Positions 56,179 to 64,000 of a DNA stretch of 64,000 bases are shown here, one piece after another; position 1 is the stretch's first letter, and every line of letters begins with the position of its first letter. Origin of the DNA: Rhodovulum adriaticum (GTDB lineage Bacteria > Pseudomonadota > Alphaproteobacteria > Rhodobacterales > Rhodobacteraceae); the NCBI RefSeq assembly GCF_004345735.1, contig NZ_SLXL01000012.1:1-64000 (forward strand), in the 5' to 3' direction. The position numbers and the translations under genes were made by a program. Under the pieces are notes generated by a model, which ran no database searches, was not told where the DNA came from, and saw only the letters and a program-made list of their open reading frames with translations.

Positions 56179-58545
56179 TCAGCCCTCGGCCGCTGCCACG
56201 TTACGCTTGACCGACAGGAAACTGTCGGGCGTGACCGAAATCGTGTCGATGCCATAGCCCACCAGCAACCGCGCAAAATCCGGGTCGTTCGACGGCGCCT
56301 GTCCGCAGAACCCGACCTTGGCGCCGACCGCATGGGCGCGCTCGATCACCGAGCGGATCATCCATTGCACCGCCGCGTTACGCTCATCGAACAGGGACGC
56401 CAGTTCGCCCGAGTCCCGGTCCACGCCCAGGGTCAGCTGGGTCAGGTCGTTCGACCCGATGGAAAACCCGTCGAACCGCTTGGCGAATTCCTCGGCCAGG
56501 ATCACGTTAGAGGGCACCTCGCACATCACATAGACCTGCAACCCGTTTTCCCCGCGCCGCAGACCGTTTGCCGCCATGACCTCAAGCACGCGGTCGGCCT
56601 CTTCGGGGGTTCGGCAGAACGGGATCATCACGACCACATTGTCAAATCCCATCCGTTCCCGCAGGTGCCGGATCGCCTGGCATTCCAGCGCGAACCCCGG
56701 CCCATAGGCGTCGGAGTAGTAGCGCGAGGCGCCGCGAAACCCGATCATGGGGTTTTCTTCCTGCGGCTCGAACCCGCGCCCGCCCAGCAGATCGGCATAT
56801 TCGTTGGTCTTGAAATCGCTCATCCGCACGATCACCGGCTCAGGATAGCTGACGGCGGCGATCCGGCTGAGGCCCATCGCCAGCTTTTCCACGAAGAACC
56901 GCTTCTTGTCGGCATACCCGGCGGTCAGCGCATCGATCTGCTCGCGCGTCTCGTCGTCCAGCGTCTCGGGGTGGATCAGCGCCATCGGGTGCGCCTTGAT
57001 CGCGTTGTTCACCACGAATTCCATCCGCGCCAGCCCCACGCCGCCCGCGGGCAGTCGCCACCAGCGCAGCGCAGCCGAGGGGTTGGCCATGTTCAGCATC
57101 ACCCGCGTTCTGGTCGCGGGCATCTCGGACAGCGCGATGTCCTCAACCTCGTAATCCGAAATGCCTTGGTAGACGAAACCAGTCTCACCCTCGGCGCAGG
57201 AAACCGTCACCTCTTGTTCGTCATGCAGGATATGGGTGGCGTTTCCCGTACCCACGATGGCCGGCAACCCCAGTTCGCGGCTGACGATGGCCGCATGGCT
57301 GGTCCGGCCGCCATGATCCGTCACAATGGCGGCGGCGCGTTTCATGATCGGCACCCAATCGGGATCGGTGATCGAGGTAACCAGGATCGCGCCGTCTATG
57401 AAACGGTCGATATCGCGCGCGCTTTCGATCACACAGACCGGGCCGGTGGCAATCGCGCCGCCCACCGACAGGCCGGTCAGCAATTCCTTGCCCTTCGTTT
57501 TCAGGGTGTAACTGCGAAAGGCCGCGGCATCGGCGCGCGACTGCACCGTTTCGGGCCGAGCCTGCACGATGAACAATTCGCCCGTATCCCCGTCGCGCGC
57601 CCATTCCATATCCATCGGGCAGCCATAATGCCGTTCGATGGTGGCGGCCATGCGGGCAAGCTCCAGGATCTCGGCATCCGACAGGACAAAGCGGCCCCGC
57701 TCGGCGCGCGAGGTCGGCACGTTGCGGGTTGATCGCCCGTCGCGGCCGTAGATCATCTTCTTTTCCTTGGCGCCCAGGCTTTTTTCCAGGATCGGCATCA
57801 GGTCGGGCCGGTCTAGGAAGGGCTTGTAGACCTGGTATTCATCCGGCGTCACCGCGCCCTGCACCACGTTTTCACCCAGCCCCCAGGCGGCGTTGATCAG
57901 CACCATGTCCGGATAGCCGGTTTCCGTATCCAAAGAGAACATCACGCCAGACCCGCCGGTGTCGGACCGCACCATTTGCTGCACCCCGATGGACAGCGCC
58001 ACCTTGGCGTGATCGAACCCCTTGAGTCGGCGATAGGTGATCGCCCGATCGGTGAAGAGCGAGGCAAAGCAGCGTCGGCAGGCGGCCAGCAATGCCTCTG
58101 GCCCCTGCACGTTCAGATAGGTTTCCTGCTGGCCTGCGAAACTGGCGTCCGGCAGATCCTCGGCGGTGGCCGAGGACCGCACCGCGACCGACACGTTTTC
58201 AACCCCGGCCCTGTCCGACAACTGGGCATAGGCGTCCCGGATCTGGGCCAGGATGTCGTCGGGCCAATGCCCCTCGCGGATCATCTTGCGGATGGCGGCG
58301 CCCGCCTCGGCCAATTCGATCCGGTGGCTGTCCAGCGCGGCCAACGTATCCGCGATGCGCGCGTTCAGATCGTTGTGGTCCAGATAGGCGCGGTAGGCAT
58401 CGGCGGTGGTGGCAAAGCCGCCCGGCACCTTGATCCCCTGCCCAGCCAGGGTGGCCACCATTTCCCCCAGCGAGGCGTTCTTGCCCCCCACGGTCGCCAC
58501 ATCGCCGCGGCGCAGGTCTCCGAACCATTTCACGAAATCGCCCAT
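56179..58545 (-). CDS. ppsA: Phosphoenolpyruvate synthase
   Basis: This 788-residue enzyme converts pyruvate and ATP to PEP, AMP and phosphate for gluconeogenesis. Domain order: ATP-grasp (VRSSATAEDLPDASFAGQQETYL; VMFSLDTETGYPD), phospho-His domain with His417 in GGRTSHAAIVSRELGLPA, and the PEP/pyruvate TIM barrel (LDDETREQIDAL onwards, ending IGSNDLTQLTLGVDRDSG and GFCGQAPSNDP with the catalytic Cys). Start MGDFVKWFGDL has GGGAGG; the frame opens 19 codons earlier. A perfect FNR box lies ~73 bases upstream. Confidence 0.97.
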   Translation of the reverse strand: MGDFVKWFGDLRRGDVATVGGKNASLGEMVATLAGQGIKVPGGFATTADAYRAYLDHNDLNARIADTLAALDSHRIELAEAGAAIRKMIREGHWPDDILAQIRDAYAQLSDRAGVENVSVAVRSSATAEDLPDASFAGQQETYLNVQGPEALLAACRRCFASLFTDRAITYRRLKGFDHAKVALSIGVQQMVRSDTGGSGVMFSLDTETGYPDMVLINAAWGLGENVVQGAVTPDEYQVYKPFLDRPDLMPILEKSLGAKEKKMIYGRDGRSTRNVPTSRAERGRFVLSDAEILELARMAATIERHYGCPMDMEWARDGDTGELFIVQARPETVQSRADAAAFRSYTLKTKGKELLTGLSVGGAIATGPVCVIESARDIDRFIDGAILVTSITDPDWVPIMKRAAAIVTDHGGRTSHAAIVSRELGLPAIVGTGNATHILHDEQEVTVSCAEGETGFVYQGISDYEVEDIALSEMPATRTRVMLNMANPSAALRWWRLPAGGVGLARMEFVVNNAIKAHPMALIHPETLDDETREQIDALTAGYADKKRFFVEKLAMGLSRIAAVSYPEPVIVRMSDFKTNEYADLLGGRGFEPQEENPMIGFRGASRYYSDAYGPGFALECQAIRHLRERMGFDNVVVMIPFCRTPEEADRVLEVMAANGLRRGENGLQVYVMCEVPSNVILAEEFAKRFDGFSIGSNDLTQLTLGVDRDSGELASLFDERNAAVQWMIRSVIERAHAVGAKVGFCGQAPSNDPDFARLLVGYGIDTISVTPDSFLSVKRNVAAAEG

Positions 58546-58611
58546 CTGCACTCCTCCCATCGCGTCTGGGTTGTTCCGTGCAAGGCTAGGCACAGGGCGC
58601 ATCGCCCTGCG

Positions 58612-58625
58612 TTGATCCGTATCAA
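58612..58625 (-). promoter_or_regulatory. FNR/FnrL binding site upstream of ppsA
   Basis: TTGAT-CCGT-ATCAA matches the FNR-family consensus in all ten defined positions. It lies between the ackA stop and ppsA, with the centre ~73 bases from the ppsA ATG, nearly the same distance as the other FNR box in this window has from its gene. Suggests oxygen-responsive control of ppsA. Confidence 0.8.
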
Positions 58626-58640
58626 GGCCGGGTGGGCCGC

Positions 58641-59837
58641 TCAGCCGGCCCCGGCCAGGCTGTCGCGCGCGGCCCGTGCGATCACGATTTCCTCGTTCGT
58701 GGGGATCACCAGGATGCGCACCCGGCTAAGGTCGGTGGAAATGATCCGCTCGCCCCGCAGGTTACGGCCGGTGTCCAGTTCCATCCCGATCCAGCCCATG
58801 CCCTCGCAGACCTTTTCGCGGATATGGGCCGAGTTTTCGCCGATCCCCCCGCAAAAGACCAAGGTGCTGATCCCACCAAGGGCCGCAGCCAGCGCGCCCA
58901 GTTCACGGCGGATGCGGAACACGAAATAGTCGATCGCCTCGCGCGCGGGTTCGGTGCCCGCGGCCTCCAGCGTGCGCATGTCGTTGGACAGGCCCGACAG
59001 GCCCAAAAGGCCGGACTGGCGATACAGCACATCCTCGATTTCCTTGGGCGTCATCCCCTCGTTCATCAGCATGTACAGCAGAACGCCGGGGTCCAGCTGC
59101 CCGCAGCGGCTGCCCATCGGCAACCCGTCCAGCGCCGAGAACCCCATCGAGGACGCAACCGAACGCCCGCCCATCAGCGCGCACATCGAGGCGCCATTGC
59201 CCAGATGCGCGACGATGGTCCGGCCCGAATGCAGGTGCGGCGCCGTCTTTTCCAGCGTTTCCGAAATGTATTGATAGCTGAGCCCATGAAACCCGTAACG
59301 CCGCACGCCCTGGTCGTAGAACTTGCGCGGAATCGCGAAGGTGTCGTTGACCCAAGGGTGATGCCGGTGAAAGGCCGTGTCGAAACAGGCCACCTGGATG
59401 GCGTCGGGAAACAGCTCCAGCGCGGCGCGCGCGCCTGACAGGTTGTGTGGCTGGTGCAGGGGGGCCAACGGCTCGAACTGGGCCAGGCGGTCCATCACCG
59501 GCGGTGTCAGGCGGGTGGGTTCCGCGTAATCGGGGCCGCCATGGACGACGCGGTGGCCCACCGCCGCAAGCCGCGCATCGGGGCGCTGTTCGCGCAGGAA
59601 GTCCACCACGCGGGCAAGCGCGGTGCCATGATCGGGCACATGATTGCGCCCGTATTCCTGGTCCAGTAGCACCTGCCCGTCGGCGCCCTTGGCCTTGATA
59701 TGGGCGCGTTCCCCCTGCCCGATCCGTTCCACCAGGCCCAGGATGCGCGACTGCGGTTCGCCCTGCAGATCGCCCAGTTCGAAAAACCCGAATTTCAGCG
59801 AGGACGACCCCGCATTCAGTGTCAGTGCGTGGGGCAT
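58641..59837 (-). CDS. ackA: Acetate kinase
   Basis: This 398-residue enzyme interconverts acetate + ATP and acetyl phosphate + ADP. Family motifs: LTLNAGSSSLKFGFFEL, VACFDTAFHRHHPWV, RRYGFHGLSYQYIS, VAHLGNGASMCAL, and CGGIGENSAHIREKVCEGMGW. The start MPHALTLNAG is chosen; 6 extra codons are possible. It starts 4 bases after the MaoC-Pta gene and precedes ppsA, so acetyl-CoA, acetyl phosphate and acetate are linked in one operon. Confidence 0.97.
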   Translation of the reverse strand: MPHALTLNAGSSSLKFGFFELGDLQGEPQSRILGLVERIGQGERAHIKAKGADGQVLLDQEYGRNHVPDHGTALARVVDFLREQRPDARLAAVGHRVVHGGPDYAEPTRLTPPVMDRLAQFEPLAPLHQPHNLSGARAALELFPDAIQVACFDTAFHRHHPWVNDTFAIPRKFYDQGVRRYGFHGLSYQYISETLEKTAPHLHSGRTIVAHLGNGASMCALMGGRSVASSMGFSALDGLPMGSRCGQLDPGVLLYMLMNEGMTPKEIEDVLYRQSGLLGLSGLSNDMRTLEAAGTEPAREAIDYFVFRIRRELGALAAALGGISTLVFCGGIGENSAHIREKVCEGMGWIGMELDTGRNLRGERIISTDLSRVRILVIPTNEEIVIARAARDSLAGAG

Positions 59838-59841
59838 GGGC

Positions 59842-61230
59842 CTAGCTCCGTCCACTCAGGCGGGCATCGTGCAGTGCTGCCACCGCGCAAGAGGCCAGCC
59901 GCGCCATGTCATCGTCCGAGCGCGAGTTCAGGATGATCGGTACCCGCGCACCCATCACCACGCCAGCCCCCTCGGCATGGCTGATATAGGCCAGTTGCTT
60001 GGCCAGCATGTTGCCCGAATCGAGGTTCGGCACCACCAGCACCTCGGCCCGGCCCGCCACCTGCGAGGTGATCCCCTTGGTCCGCGCGGCCGAGATGTCC
60101 ACGGCGTTGTCCATCGCCAGCGGCCCGTCCACCATACCGCCGGTGATCTGGCCGCGTTCGGCCATCTTGGACAACAGCGCCGCATCCAGAGAGGACGGGA
60201 TATCAGGGTTCACGGTTTCCACCGCCGACAGCACCCCAACCTTGGGCACCTCTATCCCCAGGGAAATCGCCAGGTCGATGGCATTCTGACAGATGTCCAA
60301 CTTGGTGCGCAGATCGGGCGCGATGTTAATCGCCGCGTCCGTGACCAGCAGCGGATGCGGCACCCCCGGCACGTCCATCACAAAGACATGGGTCAGCCGG
60401 CGCCCGGCGCGCAGGCCGTTTTCCTTGCGCAGCACCGCCTTCAGCATCACGTCGGTGTGCAGATGCCCCTTCATCAGCGCGGCCGCCCGCCCCTCGGCCA
60501 CCAGATCGACGGCAAGATTGGCCGCCCTTGCATGATCCGGCGCATCCACGATCTCGATCCCGTCCAGCACGGCGCCCAGCTCGGCTGCCGCGGCGGCGAT
60601 CTTGGCGGCGTTCCCGATCAGGATCGGCGCGATGATCGTATGCCGCGCCCCCAGCAGCGCGCCGCCCAGCGATTTCGGCTCTTCGGGGGCGATCACGGCG
60701 GTCGGCAGCGGCGCCAGCGGCTCGGCCCGTTCGATCAGCGCGTCGAAATGGCGGTGCCGTTCGATCAGCAGGCCGGGGATTTCCAGATCCTCGAACACCA
60801 TCTTGCGCGGTGGCGTCTGCACCTCGGCCTCGCCGGTCAGGATCACCGCACCGTCGGATTTGCGGATAACCTCGGTCGCCATGATCAGCCCATTGGGCGG
60901 GCACTTTTCGGTCACGGTCACCCGCGCCACCAGTTCGTCGCCCGCATGGGCGCGCTCCTTGAACACAAAGTTCTGCGCCCGGTACAGCGTCCCCGCCCCC
61001 GGCAGCACGTTGCCGATCGCCGCCGAGACCAGCGAACCCACCCACAGCGCGGGGGCGATCGCCTCTTGCCGGCCATCGCCATCGCCATCATGGCGGGCAA
61101 GGTGCATCGGGTTGTGATTGCCCGAGGCCGTGGCAAACACGTAGAAATCATCCTCGGTGCAGACCCGCACGATCTCGGCCGTATCGCCTGGCGCGATCTC
61201 TTCGAAGGTGCGGTTTTCCTCGATCCTCAT
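59842..61230 (-). CDS. MaoC hot-dog domain fused to phosphate acetyltransferase
   Basis: This 462-residue protein combines a MaoC-like enoyl-CoA hydratase domain (~1-145; DDFYVFATASGNHNPMHL holds the Asp/His motif) with a phosphate acetyl/butyryltransferase domain (~165-455; ALMKGHLHTDVMLKAVL, TDAAINIAPDL, GPLAMDNAVD). Pta interconverts acetyl-CoA and acetyl phosphate. The fusion is a known annotation in alphaproteobacteria, but the job of the MaoC part is not clear. It is first in the run pta-ackA-ppsA. Confidence 0.92.
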   Translation of the reverse strand: MRIEENRTFEEIAPGDTAEIVRVCTEDDFYVFATASGNHNPMHLARHDGDGDGRQEAIAPALWVGSLVSAAIGNVLPGAGTLYRAQNFVFKERAHAGDELVARVTVTEKCPPNGLIMATEVIRKSDGAVILTGEAEVQTPPRKMVFEDLEIPGLLIERHRHFDALIERAEPLAPLPTAVIAPEEPKSLGGALLGARHTIIAPILIGNAAKIAAAAAELGAVLDGIEIVDAPDHARAANLAVDLVAEGRAAALMKGHLHTDVMLKAVLRKENGLRAGRRLTHVFVMDVPGVPHPLLVTDAAINIAPDLRTKLDICQNAIDLAISLGIEVPKVGVLSAVETVNPDIPSSLDAALLSKMAERGQITGGMVDGPLAMDNAVDISAARTKGITSQVAGRAEVLVVPNLDSGNMLAKQLAYISHAEGAGVVMGARVPIILNSRSDDDMARLASCAVAALHDARLSGRS

Positions 61231-61476
61231 CCCGATTCTTCCTTTCGTCGGTCATAGATGCGACCCATCCGCTGCACGGGTCGGGCCGCCTTGGCGCGGG
61301 CCTAGCATGCGGGAACGACAGCGCGGTAACAACGCCCCGCCCACGCAATGCGCACGCAAACGGTCACCGCGCGCCCTGCCCCGGAAAACTGTTGCGGTTC
61401 TGATCGCGCCAAGGCTACGTTTCCCGTGACTGGGATGTCTCCGCGCGCTGCGCGGGACGGGAAACGATTTGTTGGC

Positions 61477-63240
61477 ATGATGCTTTCGCAGATTTCTTTT
61501 TCGCGGATCACGATCCGGGCAATAGCGGCTGGCCTGGTGGCAGGTCTGGCCTTGGGCAGCACCGCCGCCGGGGCAGCACAATCCATCGGGCGGCCCGGGG
61601 CGGTGCAACTGGCATTGCAGAATGCCGCCGCGCTGGAGGTCCGCTCAAAATCCATCATGGAGTTGCAGGTCTTTCGCAACGCCCAGACCGCGACCGGGCC
61701 GGGCGGATTGCGGCTGCGTCTGGTCTCGACCAAGCCGTCCACCAACGCCTGGTTCTTGCTGGAGGTAACCCAGCCCGGCATCGGGCGCGACACCTACCAC
61801 CTGGAAAACACCGACCCGCACCATGTCACCGTCGGGCTGACGCCGGGGCCGAACCCCGCCCTGTCGCTAAGCGTGGAGGGCACCGAACACCTGTGCCGCC
61901 CCTGGTCCGGCGATGATGCGCTGGCCGCGGCGCGGGCCGAGGGCCTGCCCTACATGCCGGTCTGCAACGGACGGCTCAGCCTGCGCAACCCCGCCTCCGG
62001 CGCCCGCTCCAACCTGGAACGGACGGCCGAATTCCTGCGTGACAACGTTTCCTTCGGCGAATCGCTGGTCGGCTTCGTCAAAAGCACGCTTTACAAGGAC
62101 AAGTACCTGGAAAGCGGGGATGTCCTGGATACGGACGAGGCCGGGCGCGTGGCCGAACGGCTGGGGCGGGCACAGCTGGCCGACTACCCGGTGATGTATA
62201 CGACCATGGCCTTTGACCTGGTCGGCGGCAGCACCGACCGGATGCAGATGGGCGCCTGGTACGCCGTCGCGGGGGCGCCGGGCATCTATGCCAGCGCGAT
62301 GCAACCGCGGATGATCCACCCCGACATCCTGAACCGCCGGGGCGAGGTCAACTGGCTGGACGGGGTCGAAAGCCGGGCGGATGTCTACCTTGTCGGATTT
62401 GACATGTCGCAATTCGAGATCGGCTATGAAATCGGGACCGAGCATCCCCGCCTGGGCTGGTCGTCGCGCCCCTCGGGCGCGGGGCGCAACCACCGCATTC
62501 CCTGCCCCGACGGGTTCAACCGCCCAGCCCCCCTGGCAATGACCGGGATGCTGAACCCCGCCCATGCCAATCGCGCCGCCGCCACCTTTACCGGCGGGTT
62601 CAAGCGCGACCACGGCGCCTTTCGCTTCGGACCCAAGGCCACGACGAATTACGGGCACCATTACGGCTTTGTGGTGCATGGCACGGTGCTCAGCCGGCTG
62701 CATCCCGACCTGGCCACGTTCTACGTGCTGAATGACGGCACCATCGGCATGAAGACCTGGACCGAGGCCGACAACGCCACGCTGGGTGACATCCGGTTCG
62801 CCCGGCAGAACGGCGTCGCCCTGATCGAGGACGGCACCCCCGGCCCCCTGGTCACCAGTTGGGGCGGCGGCAACTGGTCCGGCTCGGCCAATGCCGACCT
62901 GCGCACCCTGCGCGCGGGCGCCTGCCTGAAACAAGAGGGCGACATACCCTTCCTCATGTATGCGTGGTTCTCGACCGCGACGCCCTCGGCGATGGCGCGC
63001 ACGTTTCAGGCCTATGGGTGCGACTATGCCATGCTGCTGGACATGAACGCGCTGGAACACACCTACATGGCGCTTTACACCCCCGACGGTCAGGGCGGCA
63101 TCGATCAGCGGCACCTTGTGTCGGGCATGGCCCGGATCGACGCCCGCCGCCGCGACGGCAGCCGCATTCCCCGCTTTATCGGTTATCCGGACAACCGCGA
63201 TTTCTTTTACCTGTTGCGTAAAGAGGAGGACGGGACATGA
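61477..63240 (+). CDS. Secreted phosphodiester-glycosidase-like (NAGPA) protein
   Basis: This 587-residue exported protein has a Sec signal peptide (~1-36, ending STAAGAAQ). The C-terminal ~200 residues resemble NAGPA/phosphodiester glycosidase domains: TFYVLNDGTIGMKTWTEAD, SWGGGNWSGSANADLRTLRAG and MARTFQAYGCDYAMLLDMNA, where classical members have a DGG motif that here reads LDMN. The N-terminal 300 residues are not recognised. The start is one of two adjacent ATGs (61477, 61480) before the signal; the frame opens 43 codons earlier. It overlaps the following gene by 4 bases. Substrate unknown. Confidence 0.7.
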   Translation: MMLSQISFSRITIRAIAAGLVAGLALGSTAAGAAQSIGRPGAVQLALQNAAALEVRSKSIMELQVFRNAQTATGPGGLRLRLVSTKPSTNAWFLLEVTQPGIGRDTYHLENTDPHHVTVGLTPGPNPALSLSVEGTEHLCRPWSGDDALAAARAEGLPYMPVCNGRLSLRNPASGARSNLERTAEFLRDNVSFGESLVGFVKSTLYKDKYLESGDVLDTDEAGRVAERLGRAQLADYPVMYTTMAFDLVGGSTDRMQMGAWYAVAGAPGIYASAMQPRMIHPDILNRRGEVNWLDGVESRADVYLVGFDMSQFEIGYEIGTEHPRLGWSSRPSGAGRNHRIPCPDGFNRPAPLAMTGMLNPAHANRAAATFTGGFKRDHGAFRFGPKATTNYGHHYGFVVHGTVLSRLHPDLATFYVLNDGTIGMKTWTEADNATLGDIRFARQNGVALIEDGTPGPLVTSWGGGNWSGSANADLRTLRAGACLKQEGDIPFLMYAWFSTATPSAMARTFQAYGCDYAMLLDMNALEHTYMALYTPDGQGGIDQRHLVSGMARIDARRRDGSRIPRFIGYPDNRDFFYLLRKEEDGT

Positions 63241-64000
63241 CCCACCCGCTGAAGGCGGTGGCGCTGGCTGCGGCCTGCATTCTGCCGCTGGCCCAGCCGG
63301 TCGCCGCCCAAAGCCTGGCCGAAGCCAACGCCCAGCTGTTCGACGAGTTGCGCAGCGTCCGTGGCGTCAGCGGCGCGCGGCTGGAACGGATCAAGGCGAT
63401 CTTCGCCCGCTCGGGGTTTATGGGTCAGGGCAATCCCGCCATCACCCGCCACGCCATGAGCCGCGCCGAATGCAACGCGCGCGCGGGCGGCAACGCGGTT
63501 GCTGCCTATTCCAACCGCCAGTTCGAGCGGATCTGCGGCGCGAAATTCATGGCACCGCTTTACGATCCCCGCACCCAACGCCCCGAGGATGCCACCGCCT
63601 GCATCGACCAGTTCGAATACCCCAACATCCCGTGCACCTACCCGGTGGTCTGGGTCAAGGCCAAGGAGGCGGCCGAGATCTGCGCCGCCGAGGGCAAGCG
63701 CCTGTGCGACGCCCATGAATGGGAGGGCGCCTGCGCGGGCGCCCTGACCCCGCCCGACTACCGCTTCGACTTGGCCGCCGGGATGTCGGCCAGCGGCGCG
63801 GTCAACCGGATGCGCGCGGCACATAACGCGAAATACGCGCCCTCCAAGCAGTGGAGCTATGGCGCCAATTTCCGCCGCGGCGTGTGCGCCCAGGACAGCG
63901 TGAAAAGCCCGACCTGCCCCGGCGGCGGCTTTCGCAATTGCGGCTCTAACACCTATCCGACGGGGGCCTTCAGCGGCTGCACCAGCCCGTTGAAGGTCTA
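63237..64000 (+). CDS. Secreted formylglycine-generating-enzyme-like (SUMF1) protein, 3' end outside window
   Basis: The frame runs open to the window edge (254 residues seen). It has a Sec signal peptide (~1-24, ending PVAAQS), a helical region, then a SUMF1/FGE-sulfatase domain from about residue 120: ACIDQFEYPNIPCTYPVVWV and EICAAEGKRLCDAHEWEGACAG match the family core. In this family some members oxidise a Cys to formylglycine in sulfatases, others have different or no enzymatic roles. The active-site Cys region lies outside the window. ATGA overlap with the preceding gene suggests coupling. Numerous cysteines fit an exported protein. Confidence 0.82.
   Translation, partial: MTHPLKAVALAAACILPLAQPVAAQSLAEANAQLFDELRSVRGVSGARLERIKAIFARSGFMGQGNPAITRHAMSRAECNARAGGNAVAAYSNRQFERICGAKFMAPLYDPRTQRPEDATACIDQFEYPNIPCTYPVVWVKAKEAAEICAAEGKRLCDAHEWEGACAGALTPPDYRFDLAAGMSASGAVNRMRAAHNAKYAPSKQWSYGANFRRGVCAQDSVKSPTCPGGGFRNCGSNTYPTGAFSGCTSPLKV

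Overview
The window looks like a chromosomal segment of a marine Rhodobacteraceae/Roseobacteraceae-type alphaproteobacterium. It is GC-rich and gene-dense. The markers are alphaproteobacterial: the NADH dehydrogenase accessory subunit NDUFA12, an AppA-type BLUF protein, a short LOV protein, a small bacterial alternative oxidase, TRAP transport, form II CoxSLM-like genes, an ScfR-type regulator, perfect FNR/FnrL boxes, and an ectoine operon with its own aspartate kinase and MarR regulator. I assigned the lineage from gene content and protein style only; no search was run.

Layout. 1-765: the right end of an IS3-family-like element sits inside metE (B12-independent methionine synthase). 817-2243 (minus): an AppA-like BLUF photoreceptor gene lies downstream of a textbook cobalamin riboswitch. 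2625-7267 (minus): two tRNA-Val genes, an HU-like protein, Lon and Tgt. 7338-11732: a RimB-RimK fusion, alternative oxidase, short LOV protein, SufT, SufA and TpiA. 11827-15009 (minus): a complete DctPQM TRAP system. 15315-18561: ferredoxin-NADP reductase, a membrane-anchored Ala/Glu repeat protein, IF-3 with an AUA start, and a LysE exporter. 18602-24624 (minus): CoxS-L-M-like molybdenum hydroxylase, an XdhC-type factor and a YeeE/YedE pair.

24737-37922 holds what looks like a carboxylate sensing and uptake block: an SSF-domain histidine kinase, a small membrane protein, a lone receiver, an ScfR-type regulator, and a divergent Tat-dependent ABC importer followed by acetyl-CoA synthetase. Next come a 49-residue lipoprotein with an upstream FNR box, an omega-aminotransferase, AccB/AccC, Aat, DUF2155, MlaD, NDUFA12, ClpX/ClpP (38032-45990), a photolyase-like protein with apparently swapped domain order, ectR/ectABC-ask (47402-51901), an YnjBCD-type transporter and a 2-TM channel. 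56179-61230 holds ppsA (with an upstream FNR box), ackA and a MaoC-Pta fusion. The right edge carries a secreted phosphodiester-glycosidase-like protein coupled to a formylglycine-generating-enzyme-like protein cut by the window end.

Themes: two-carbon metabolism (acs, ackA, pta, ppsA, ScfR, SSF kinase, TRAP) recurs, partly with FNR sites. Three blue-light flavoprotein families (BLUF, LOV, photolyase/cryptochrome) occur, one tied to cobalamin by the riboswitch. The metE disruption suggests reliance on B12-dependent methionine synthesis, which would make that cobalamin link more meaningful.
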